NCBI GenBank assembly: GCA_028825055.1 | Contig: JAPKAW010000119.1 | Location: 1-5,718 of the forward strand | Direction: 5' to 3' | Origin: Flavobacteriales bacterium | GTDB lineage: Bacteria > Bacteroidota > Bacteroidia > Flavobacteriales_D > Sanyastnellaceae | DNA length: 5,718 nt | Shown: piece by piece, positions 1 through 5,718 of the stretch | How positions within the stretch are numbered: the stretch's first letter is position 1 | How the letters are laid out: the number at the start of each line of letters is the position of its first letter | Notes under the pieces: model-generated | The model's input: only the letters and a program-made list of their open reading frames with translations | Database searches by the model: none | Told to the model about the DNA's origin: nothing | Translations under genes and position numbers: made by a program

Positions 1-16
1 GACGTATTAATGCTTC

Positions 17-2341
17 TCAAAAATGCCAATCCACACTGATGGAGGGCAAGAACGGCAATTGGTCTACCCGCTCTCCAGTCACACGGTTGACATAAAACAC
101 GTTGTCGCGGCTATACAGGTTCGTTACTCCCGCTGACCCCTCCAATGTCTGGCCATTCTCGAACTCGAATTCTCTTCGAATGCTCATATCCAATCGGTGA
201 TACGCTGGCAACCGACCCTCATTTAAACCGGCATATTGAATGCCCAAATCGTTGCTGTTGGATACTACATAATCCGTTCCAATTCCATCAATAACATTGG
301 GTGGCTGGTAGAAACCCTGAGTTTGAGTAAATGGAAGACCCGAACCCAAATTCCAGCGTGCACTCACTTCCCAATCCCCTTCTCTCCCCAGTCCTTGGGA
401 TACCACGAGGTTCACATTGTGGCGGCGGTCAAAGACAGGGTCATACCAGCGAAAGCCATCCCAACGGTCAACGTTTCCATATCCATAAACCAACCAGATG
501 TAGGTGAACCGTTCTTCATACTTCAAAACAACATCCACACCATATGCCTTTCCTGTCTCTACTATAAAATCCTTGCGCAAGACTTCAGGAACATCCGCAT
601 TAGCCGCATTGTCCGCAAACAATTTGTTGCGGTTGGGATTTGTGAGCTGTGTGAAATTCTTGAAGTAGCCTTCAACATTCAAATTCAACCGTTCCGTCAA
701 ATCAAACTCAAAGCCCGAGATCAAGTGCTGTGCCGTTTGCAATGAATGAACGACCTCTTGCACTTCACCTTCCGGCGTAATCAAGTTATTCTGAAGGTTT
801 TCAGGGCCCGAAAGGAAGCCGTAAAACAAGTTGACAACATCGCGATCCGAGTTGGAGCTGATGACATTTTGAGAATAAAGACCTGCTGCTGCTTTTAAAC
901 GTAAGCGTTCAGAAACCTTGTACTTGATTCCAATCCGAGGCTCCGGACGGAATCGCGCCAAGCTACTGAAGTATTGCATGCGCATGCCTGGGTTAAGGAT
1001 CAGCTTACCTCGGTGAATGCGATAATCAACATAGCCTGCAAATTCAGTCGTGTTTTCTACCTGCCCAACCTGCACACCCAGTGGGTTGAACGTTTGGAAG
1101 TTTGTCTCCATACCGACTATTTCAAGTCCGTATTGCACATCATCTTCGCCAAGCACATATTTGAAATCCAGTCCGAAGTTGAAGCCATTGACGCTGCTGA
1201 ATCGGTCTTCCAGCCCATCTTCTTTGAGTCTAATTTCGTATTGACTCGCCGCAAAATGACCGTTCATGAGGATGGCTGATCCGCTAGGAACCACTGTGAA
1301 ATTACCCCCGGCCCCCACATTATTCCATCGTAAGTCTGACAAAGCCTGGTAACTGACCTGATCCGAAAAATCAAACCCAAACACGCTCAATTTGGAACCA
1401 TTTCCTCCGCCAAAAGAAATCTTTCCATACAAATCGGTGTAATTGAAAGGCAATCCCTGCCCATCTTCATTGATGTAGTCATAAAGCACCTTCGATGTTT
1501 GCTCCAAATAACTATGTTTCATGGACAAGATGTACGAAATACCTCCTCCATTCTCATTCATCTTCCGAAGCGGACCTTCCAGCGTAATCTTGGCCCCAAA
1601 CGGACTCGCCCCAACCATTCCTTGAATCTTCTGCTTATTTCCATCGCGCGTCTTGATATCCATGATGGAAGAGATTCTCCCTCCAAACTTGGCACCGAAG
1701 CCACCTGTGTAGATGTCAGCATTGGCAATGACATCCGAATCAAAAACACTAAACAAACCAATGCTATGAAAGGCATTGTAAATAATCATCCCATCCAACA
1801 AAACTTTATTCTGGATGGGTGATCCACCTCGGATATACAATTGCCCACCTTGATCACCGGTACTGATGAATCCCGGAAGAACTTGTAAGGCTTGGACCAG
1901 ATCAGGTTGCCCTCCAAAGCTTGGAATTTTCTTTAAATCTGCAGGACGAATGGTCTCAACAGACATATTTACCTTCGTTTGCTGCTCTTGTCGGTCTGCA
2001 CTGACCTCGGCGCTTCCTAATGAAATCACCTTGCTCTCAAGTAAGTAATTGCGCGTGGAAATTCGGTCTTCGATTAAGAGGACCTCTTCAGCAACCGTTT
2101 CAAATTCCATGCTGGACACAACCAATCGATAGGTTCCGGCAGGAACCTTACTGATGCTATAAAAGCCTTCAATATCCGTCATCACTCCAAATGAGGTCCC
2201 TTCAAGCGATACACTAGCAAACATAATAGGCTCTCCTGAAGCCTTGTTCTTCAAAAAGCCCTTGACTGTTGATTGACCAAACGTAAACTGTGCAATCAAT
2301 AAAAAACAAATGGCACCGAGAAAGCGTTTCAACTTTTGCAT
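17..2341 (-). CDS. TonB-dependent outer-membrane receptor with N-terminal carboxypeptidase-regulatory-like domain
   Basis: Outer-membrane beta-barrel transporter predicted to import a ligand using energy passed on by TonB-ExbBD; the substrate cannot be told from sequence. Numbering from the chosen start, residues 1-23 form a signal peptide (MQKLKRF, then hydrophobic LGAICFLLIAQFTFG, cleavage near Gln23). Residues about 25-104 are a carboxypeptidase-regulatory-like beta-sandwich (VKGFLKNKASGEPIMFASV, then TDIEGFYSISKVPAGTYRL). Residues about 120-230 are the plug, with the hallmark LYIRGGSP (168-175), VLLDGM (180-185) and YTGGFGAKFGGRISS (211-225). The remainder is the barrel, ending in the terminal aromatic SVDWHF expected of outer-membrane proteins. 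At 774 residues it appears complete. The reading frame stays open to an ATG at 2383, but those 14 extra residues (MTLECRLRFCKFAS) would precede the signal peptide, so the ATG at 2339-2341 is preferred. No SusD-like lipoprotein lies beside it, so a glycan SusCD role is not supported; siderophore, cofactor or peptide uptake remain possible. Confidence 0.93.
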   Translation of the reverse strand: MQKLKRFLGAICFLLIAQFTFGQSTVKGFLKNKASGEPIMFASVSLEGTSFGVMTDIEGFYSISKVPAGTYRLVVSSMEFETVAEEVLLIEDRISTRNYLLESKVISLGSAEVSADRQEQQTKVNMSVETIRPADLKKIPSFGGQPDLVQALQVLPGFISTGDQGGQLYIRGGSPIQNKVLLDGMIIYNAFHSIGLFSVFDSDVIANADIYTGGFGAKFGGRISSIMDIKTRDGNKQKIQGMVGASPFGAKITLEGPLRKMNENGGGISYILSMKHSYLEQTSKVLYDYINEDGQGLPFNYTDLYGKISFGGGNGSKLSVFGFDFSDQVSYQALSDLRWNNVGAGGNFTVVPSGSAILMNGHFAASQYEIRLKEDGLEDRFSSVNGFNFGLDFKYVLGEDDVQYGLEIVGMETNFQTFNPLGVQVGQVENTTEFAGYVDYRIHRGKLILNPGMRMQYFSSLARFRPEPRIGIKYKVSERLRLKAAAGLYSQNVISSNSDRDVVNLFYGFLSGPENLQNNLITPEGEVQEVVHSLQTAQHLISGFEFDLTERLNLNVEGYFKNFTQLTNPNRNKLFADNAANADVPEVLRKDFIVETGKAYGVDVVLKYEERFTYIWLVYGYGNVDRWDGFRWYDPVFDRRHNVNLVVSQGLGREGDWEVSARWNLGSGLPFTQTQGFYQPPNVIDGIGTDYVVSNSNDLGIQYAGLNEGRLPAYHRLDMSIRREFEFENGQTLEGSAGVTNLYSRDNVFYVNRVTGERVDQLPFLPSISVDWHF

Positions 2342-2456
2342 GGACGCGAATTTACAGAATCTAAGCCGGCATTCGAGAGTCAAGCTGTTAATCCTGTCAT
2401 CTTAAATTTCTGAGTCCAATATGCCCACAGGGGATTCCGTGTCTCAGGAATTAAAA

Positions 2457-2582
2457 ATGGCGCACGACAGCACTACACCGAGAACACTTCTTACTGATTA
2501 CCAGAGAATTGAAATTATTAAAACGAAAGCAGAATGTGCTAATGTGACGTTCAATGTAGTGGCTTCCCAAAGCTCCATTTAA
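2457..2582 (+). CDS. possible small ORF, 41 codons, unknown function
   Basis: A short plus-strand frame in the divergent region, beginning MAHDSTTPRTLLTDYQ and ending VASQSSI before TAA. It is the only frame here preceded by a reasonable Shine-Dalgarno-like AGGA (2446-2449) with a seven-base gap to the ATG. The same frame can be extended upstream to an ATG at 2421, giving 53 codons. Its stop codon lies inside the inverted repeat at 2577-2595. I do not recognise the product and see no signal peptide or membrane segment. A frame of this length is expected by chance in 426 bases, and Shine-Dalgarno signals are a poor guide in Bacteroidota. It is listed only so that it can be tested by conservation; a chance ORF is the more likely explanation. 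Confidence 0.15.
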   Translation: MAHDSTTPRTLLTDYQRIEIIKTKAECANVTFNVVASQSSI

Positions 2583-2595
2583 AGCCTTTTTAAAT
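2577..2595. repeat. AT-rich 7-bp inverted repeat in the divergent region
   Basis: Perfect arms ATTTAAA and TTTAAAT are separated by GCCTT. All stem pairs are A-T, so an RNA hairpin would be weak and is a poor terminator candidate. It could be an operator-like site for a dimeric regulator, but there is no second copy or known consensus to support that. The structure is directly visible; any function is a guess. Confidence 0.25.
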
Positions 2596-2767
2596 CGAAA
2601 TCCGCGCCCAAACCATTGCTGAAAGTGCTGCCGCACCTTAAAAAGGACTGGAAATGTTAGAATTCGTCGCAGTTCGCAATTACATCCAGGTTGAATATTG
2701 CGATGCAACAGAACGCTCATTATCTTGAGCATCTTATCTTCGGCATACTAATTGGAATATACCCTCC

Positions 2768-3532
2768 ATGAAACTACTACATCTCCTCCTCATTGGATGC
2801 ACTTTGACAGCACCGATTGTATCGATCGCTCAGTATGATGATGAGGAGCCCCCGTTGATTCCTCAGGAAGATTTTGATGATTTACTGATGTGGATGGTCG
2901 ATGGGAAATTTGAAAAGGTTCTGTACAAGTCCATTCGGTATACCGAAAATGACAAAACCTCGAAAGAACCGCTACCCTATGTTTTTATGTCCATGGCATT
3001 TTTTAAGATTTCAGAGTCCAGCGACGCTGACTTGCTCGAGAAATACACCAATGGCTTAAAGAACGCTTTGAAATACGCCTCTAAATTTGTCAAGAAAGAC
3101 AAGCAAAAAGAGCACGTAAGCGATTACACGGATTACTTCAACGATTTACGGCGATCCACGATGAATCAATCCGAAGTCTACGTGGACGATGAGAAATACA
3201 CCAAAGCCAAGTCGTATTATAAGTACATGTACGCCTTGGATGTAGAGGACCCTGGTGCTTGGTTGATGTACGGAACGGTCCTTTGGAAAACCAAGGCTAA
3301 ACGCGATGCTGGCGAAGCATGGGACTTAGCGAAACAATTGTTGACGGAGTTTGAAGGTAAAGGTCTTGAAGATGTTCAGGTGGATCTCCTTAAGTACGGA
3401 GTCATCTATACCGCTGAAATGCTCGCAGCTGAAGGCAACCTTACTGGAGCGCGCGAATGGCTTGACGCTACCGACATGCTGTTTTCTGATGACCGTGAAG
3501 TTCAGGCGGTTCGTCGCTCTATTGGAGGCTAA
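2768..3532 (+). CDS. exported protein of unknown function with TPR-like helical repeats
   Basis: I do not recognise this 254-residue protein. The N-terminus is an export signal (MKLLHLLLIGCTLTAPIVSIAQ), with likely signal peptidase I cleavage after Ala21 (S-I-A before Gln22). LIGC at residues 8-11 resembles a lipobox but lies too near the N-terminus and is followed by more hydrophobic residues, so a lipoprotein is less likely. The mature protein opens with an acidic stretch (YDDEEPP). The rest is predicted mostly helical, with segments that read like degenerate tetratricopeptide repeats: residues about 36-60 (DGKFEKVLYKSI), 71-108, 139-172 (DDEKYTKAKSYY, then DPGAWLMYGTVLWKT) and 210-238 (AAEGNLTGAREWLDATDM). 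There is no catalytic motif or further membrane span. It probably acts in the periplasm or outside the cell as a scaffold or binding protein, but that is inferred only from fold type. No clear Shine-Dalgarno precedes the ATG, which is usual in Bacteroidota; the start is supported by the signal peptide beginning exactly there. Confidence 0.85.
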   Translation: MKLLHLLLIGCTLTAPIVSIAQYDDEEPPLIPQEDFDDLLMWMVDGKFEKVLYKSIRYTENDKTSKEPLPYVFMSMAFFKISESSDADLLEKYTNGLKNALKYASKFVKKDKQKEHVSDYTDYFNDLRRSTMNQSEVYVDDEKYTKAKSYYKYMYALDVEDPGAWLMYGTVLWKTKAKRDAGEAWDLAKQLLTEFEGKGLEDVQVDLLKYGVIYTAEMLAAEGNLTGAREWLDATDMLFSDDREVQAVRRSIGG

Positions 3533-4674
3533 CTGGCGGCATAAACGGCTTTCAGTACCTGGGACTCACTCTCCCATGTCAATTCAGATTGAGCACGGCG
3601 CAAACCGGAACTGAAGTCCACATTTCCTTCACGCATTTCCTCTTTCAGCTGTATCAACTCCTTGCGCCATTGCTTAGCTGTATCTGGCTGAACTGCGATA
3701 CCAATGCCATAATTCGAGAGTAGTGATTGGCAATCTGGAAGGTCATTTACCATGACAGGCAAACCGGCCTGAATATATTCGAATAGCTTGTTTGGCAAAC
3801 AGTACAGGTAACTCAGGCAGGTTGGCTTAACAGAAACCAACCCGACATCCGCATCAGCACTGTATCGCGGAAGGTCTTCATAATTGACTGCAGGATGCAG
3901 GTGGACCCAATCCAATCGAGAAGCCGCTTCCCGAACAAGCGGCTCCAATTTACCATATCCCATAAACACCAATTGAATGCCATCTTCCTTCATATCATTG
4001 GCCATGGCTAGCAATTGCTCAATGCCACGGTTATAAATAAACGCTCCTTGATAGAGGGCTACAAACGCCTCAGGGGCTAACCCTAGAGATTTCCTCAACT
4101 GCTTCTCCGAACGCATCACCAATTGATTCGCATGCGGAACATTTCTCAAAAGTGCTATGGTAGGTAATCCGTGAGTTTTATAGCGCTCTTGATATGCGTT
4201 TAAGATGGAAGGACTCACCACAAACACCTGCTTCGCAAATCGAATGAAACGGCGTTCGAGCCAACCAACCAGTTTCTTCTCTAGGCTTGACTTCGCATTC
4301 CGTTCCGATTCAAATTCATGGCAATCGTAAACCAATTCAAGTTTTGGATTGAGGGCTTTGGCAAATAACCCCAGTACAAAAGCCTCAATGTCATTGCAAT
4401 GCCACACGTCCACTTTTCGGTAGCTCCAAACAAGACGCAATGAAAGTTCCGTGAATTTGATCAGTCCAAAAACAAACCCACGGGGCAATCCATTGGCTGT
4501 GCAACGAACACGTGCCACATGAAAGCCCGAAGCGTGCGTTTCAGCATTCGACAGCCCCTCACCTGACAAGGCTACAACGGTAACATCATGTCCCATTATC
4601 TGTAAGGATTGTGAAATTTTCAACACCCGGTTATCCCGAGTGAAGTCATTCAACACAACATTCGCTATGGTCAT
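3529..4674 (-). CDS. GT4-like (GT-B fold) glycosyltransferase, surface polysaccharide synthesis
   Basis: Predicted cytoplasmic or membrane-associated enzyme moving a sugar from a nucleotide donor onto a growing glycan; donor and acceptor are unknown. The 381 residues match the two-domain GT-B layout. The N-terminal acceptor domain starts at once with VVLNDFTRDNRVLK (residues 6-19), followed by VDVWHCNDIEAF (88-99) and VYDCHEFESER (115-125). The C-terminal nucleotide-sugar domain carries ALYQGAFIYNRGIEQL (206-221), LVFMGYGKLEPLV (235-247) and the signature LPNKLFEYIQAGLPVMVND (293-311), where Glu299 corresponds to the second glutamate of the GT4 EX7E motif. The first glutamate position is Tyr291, as I recall for other members with the PNKLFEY form. 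There are no membrane spans. Its ATG overlaps the upstream oxidoreductase stop (ATGA), implying translational coupling, and its stop overlaps that of the convergent exported-protein gene. The family is clear; the exact polysaccharide (O-antigen, capsule or exopolysaccharide) is inferred from the neighbour. Confidence 0.9.
   Translation of the reverse strand: MTIANVVLNDFTRDNRVLKISQSLQIMGHDVTVVALSGEGLSNAETHASGFHVARVRCTANGLPRGFVFGLIKFTELSLRLVWSYRKVDVWHCNDIEAFVLGLFAKALNPKLELVYDCHEFESERNAKSSLEKKLVGWLERRFIRFAKQVFVVSPSILNAYQERYKTHGLPTIALLRNVPHANQLVMRSEKQLRKSLGLAPEAFVALYQGAFIYNRGIEQLLAMANDMKEDGIQLVFMGYGKLEPLVREAASRLDWVHLHPAVNYEDLPRYSADADVGLVSVKPTCLSYLYCLPNKLFEYIQAGLPVMVNDLPDCQSLLSNYGIGIAVQPDTAKQWRKELIQLKEEMREGNVDFSSGLRRAQSELTWESESQVLKAVYAAS
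4671..4674 (-). other. ATGA stop-start overlap coupling the two polysaccharide genes
   Basis: Read on the minus strand, the four bases ATGA contain both the ATG of the glycosyltransferase (4674-4672) and the TGA of the oxidoreductase (4673-4671). The overlap indicates one transcript and termination-reinitiation coupling. It also fixes the glycosyltransferase start, whose family homology begins within a few residues of this Met. Confidence 0.85.
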
Positions 4675-5699
4675 TGATTTTTCAATGGGCGATTTCCAGC
4701 AGCATACATGCGCTCTATGATGTCCACAACCTTCAAACCTTCCAAGGCATTCGTCGTGATCTCCCCGCCTCCAATTAAGGCTGCTTCAATGTTTTCAAAA
4801 ATGTATCCATGATTGGCTGCCGATCCTTTGTAGTGTCCATAGTCATTGGCTGGATTGGAAGGAGGCAATTCAGGCATCGTGTAGTCTTGAATCTGACAAT
4901 ACTCGATCTCATTCATGTATTGACCTCCCACTTTAATAGTTCCCTTCTCAGCTAAAATAGTGACACTCGACTCGAAATTCTGATCGGCTACAGACGTAGA
5001 AAAGTGAAGTGCCCCCAATGCCTTGTGCTGAACGAATTCAAACGTAATGAGCCCTGAATCCTCGAAGTCCGTATTTTCTTGGTGTGTGAAATCGGCAAAG
5101 CGACTTTGGATTTGATGAATGTCCCCAAAGATCCAGTACATCAAATCGACAAAGTGACTGAATTGAGTGAATAGTGTACCGCCATCCATGTCCATTTTAC
5201 CTTTCCATGGAATCTTTCCATAGTACCGGTCATCTCTGTTCCAATAACATTGGACTTGCACCATGTTAATCCGCCCCAATGCGCCCGAATTCACAACCTC
5301 CTTTAGCCAGACTGATGGAGGTGAATACCGATTTTGCATTACGCAAAAGACTTGCTTGCCTTTCGACAACGCCTCGTGCAAGATGCGCTCGCCGTCATGG
5401 CGGTTCAACGCCATGGGCTTTTCAATGACCACATGGCATCGTGCCTGAATGGCGCGGATTGCTTGTTCAGCATGGAGTCCGTTGGGCGTACAAACACAGA
5501 CCACATCCAAGTCAGGGTGGGCTTCCAGCATGTCAACATCAGAGGAGTATCCTTGAACTTCAGAGTCCACACCGCAAGCTTCAGCAGAGCGGATATCTGC
5601 ATAAGCGACCAATTCAAAGCCCGTATGACGTTGAATCATCTCCATGTGACGTTTGCCAATATGGCCCGCTCCGATGACTCCAAATTTCACTGTACTCAT
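4671..5699 (-). CDS. Gfo/Idh/MocA-family NAD(P)-dependent oxidoreductase, probably acting on a nucleotide sugar
   Basis: Predicted cytoplasmic NAD(P)-dependent sugar dehydrogenase. The 342 residues are of normal family length. An N-terminal Rossmann fold carries FGVIGAGHIGKRH (residues 6-18, GxGxxG at 10-15) with Asp35 at the end of the second strand (VAYADI), suggesting preference for NAD(H). TPNGLH (71-76) and the family signature VIEKPMALN (91-99) follow, with Lys94 as the conserved catalytic lysine. The C-terminal alpha/beta domain has MQNRYSP (121-127), WKGKMDMDGGTLFTQFSHF (165-183) and HFVDLMYWIFGD (182-193), in which His182 and Asp185 fit the usual catalytic pair. Members in polysaccharide clusters include the WlbA/WbpB type that oxidise UDP-N-acetylglucosaminuronate at C3; that activity fits the context but is not proven, and other sugars or inositol are possible. 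It heads a two-gene unit with the overlapping glycosyltransferase gene downstream. A -7-like promoter lies four bases before the ATG. Confidence 0.9.
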   Translation of the reverse strand: MSTVKFGVIGAGHIGKRHMEMIQRHTGFELVAYADIRSAEACGVDSEVQGYSSDVDMLEAHPDLDVVCVCTPNGLHAEQAIRAIQARCHVVIEKPMALNRHDGERILHEALSKGKQVFCVMQNRYSPPSVWLKEVVNSGALGRINMVQVQCYWNRDDRYYGKIPWKGKMDMDGGTLFTQFSHFVDLMYWIFGDIHQIQSRFADFTHQENTDFEDSGLITFEFVQHKALGALHFSTSVADQNFESSVTILAEKGTIKVGGQYMNEIEYCQIQDYTMPELPPSNPANDYGHYKGSAANHGYIFENIEAALIGGGEITTNALEGLKVVDIIERMYAAGNRPLKNQ

Positions 5700-5703
5700 G
5701 ATG

Positions 5704-5711
5704 CAAAAGTA
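5704..5711 (-). promoter_or_regulatory. Bacteroidota-type -7 promoter element before the oxidoreductase gene
   Basis: On the minus strand the octamer reads TACTTTTG, a perfect match to the primary sigma-factor -7 consensus TAnnTTTG described for Bacteroides and Flavobacterium. Only the four bases CATC separate it from the oxidoreductase ATG, so transcription would start at or almost at the start codon, giving a leaderless or near-leaderless mRNA. The matching -33 TTG box would fall beyond the right edge and cannot be seen. If real, the element makes the oxidoreductase the first gene of its transcription unit. Confidence 0.5.
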
Positions 5712-5718
5712 GCTACAC

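Larger units (their letters stand above)
2342..2767. other. 426-base divergent intergenic region
   Basis: Separates the head-to-head receptor and exported-protein genes and must hold both promoters. No RNA family is recognised. On the minus strand TAAATTCG (2347-2354) sits five bases before the receptor ATG and has one mismatch to the Bacteroidota -7 element TAnnTTTG, but the nearest upstream TTG is about 26 bases away, too far for a good -33 box. On the plus strand two weak -7-like octamers precede the exported-protein gene: TATCTTGA at 2721-2728, with TTG at 2698-2700 spaced 20 bases upstream, and TATCTTCG at 2735-2742 without a matching TTG. A perfect AT-rich inverted repeat, ATTTAAA-GCCTT-TTTAAAT, lies at 2577-2595. 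A 93-codon minus-strand frame (2451-2732) and short plus-strand frames exist, none convincing. Confidence 0.6.

Noticed and set aside
236..745. 169-codon plus-strand ORF antisense to the receptor gene
   Set aside because: It lies fully inside the clearly coding receptor gene on the other strand and has no family motif. It is a frame shadow, as are the other frames inside the receptor, glycosyltransferase and oxidoreductase genes.
976..987. Perfect 12-bp palindrome GCATGCGCATGC
   Set aside because: It lies in the receptor coding sequence, where it encodes part of GMRMQ. A single copy with no flanking structure is best explained as coincidence.
2342..2383. 14-residue N-terminal extension of the receptor from an ATG at 2383
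   Set aside because: The extension would sit before a complete signal peptide and contains Cys and charged residues. The start at 2341 gives a normal signal sequence.
2654..2728. 24-codon plus-strand frame (MLEFVAVRNYIQVEY...) preceded by AGGA, faintly like the start of a LytTR DNA-binding domain
   Set aside because: The resemblance covers only about 20 residues. The expected upstream and downstream parts of a LytTR regulator cannot be found in any frame, so chance is the simpler reading.
2451..2732. 93-codon minus-strand ORF in the divergent region
   Set aside because: It is rich in Cys, His, Arg and Phe, as chance or antisense frames often are. It has no recognisable motif, no convincing ribosome site, and overlaps the likely promoter region of the exported-protein gene. 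A decayed or lineage-specific gene is not excluded.
3556..3577. Possible hairpin GGGA-N7-TCCC near the convergent gene ends
   Set aside because: A four-pair stem without a U-rich tract, inside the glycosyltransferase coding region, is too weak to call a terminator.

Overview
The window looks like chromosomal DNA of a member of the Bacteroidota, most likely a flavobacterial or cryomorphaceae-like lineage; that placement is inferred from family resemblance, not from a search. The signs are a TonB-dependent receptor with an N-terminal carboxypeptidase-regulatory-like domain (a design typical of this phylum), near absence of Shine-Dalgarno sequences at the long genes, and a perfect match to the Bacteroidota -7 promoter element (TAnnTTTG) directly upstream of the last gene. 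Base composition is moderate and looks even across the window. I see no insertion sequence, CRISPR array, tRNA or rRNA.

Layout: (1) bases 17-2341, minus strand: a complete outer-membrane TonB-dependent receptor of 774 residues, without a SusD partner in the window. (2) Bases 2342-2767: a 426-base divergent region with no confident gene; it holds the promoters of both flanking genes and perhaps a 41-codon small ORF. (3) Bases 2768-3532, plus strand: a 254-residue exported protein of unknown function with TPR-like helical character. (4) Bases 3529-4674, minus strand: a GT4-like glycosyltransferase whose stop codon overlaps that of the preceding convergent gene. (5) Bases 4671-5699, minus strand: a Gfo/Idh/MocA-family oxidoreductase whose stop overlaps the start of the glycosyltransferase (ATGA), with a promoter-like element four bases before its own start codon.

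How they work together: the oxidoreductase and glycosyltransferase form a two-gene translationally coupled unit, read from the right edge leftwards. A sugar-nucleotide-type dehydrogenase beside a glycosyltransferase points to surface polysaccharide (O-antigen, capsule or exopolysaccharide) synthesis, and more of such a locus may lie beyond the right edge. The receptor and the exported protein are divergently oriented; nothing shows that they act together. This is mostly ordinary Bacteroidota envelope-gene territory, and I found no convincing undescribed system. The points most worth a second look are the shared convergent stop codons, the near-leaderless promoter, the unknown exported protein and the long divergent region.
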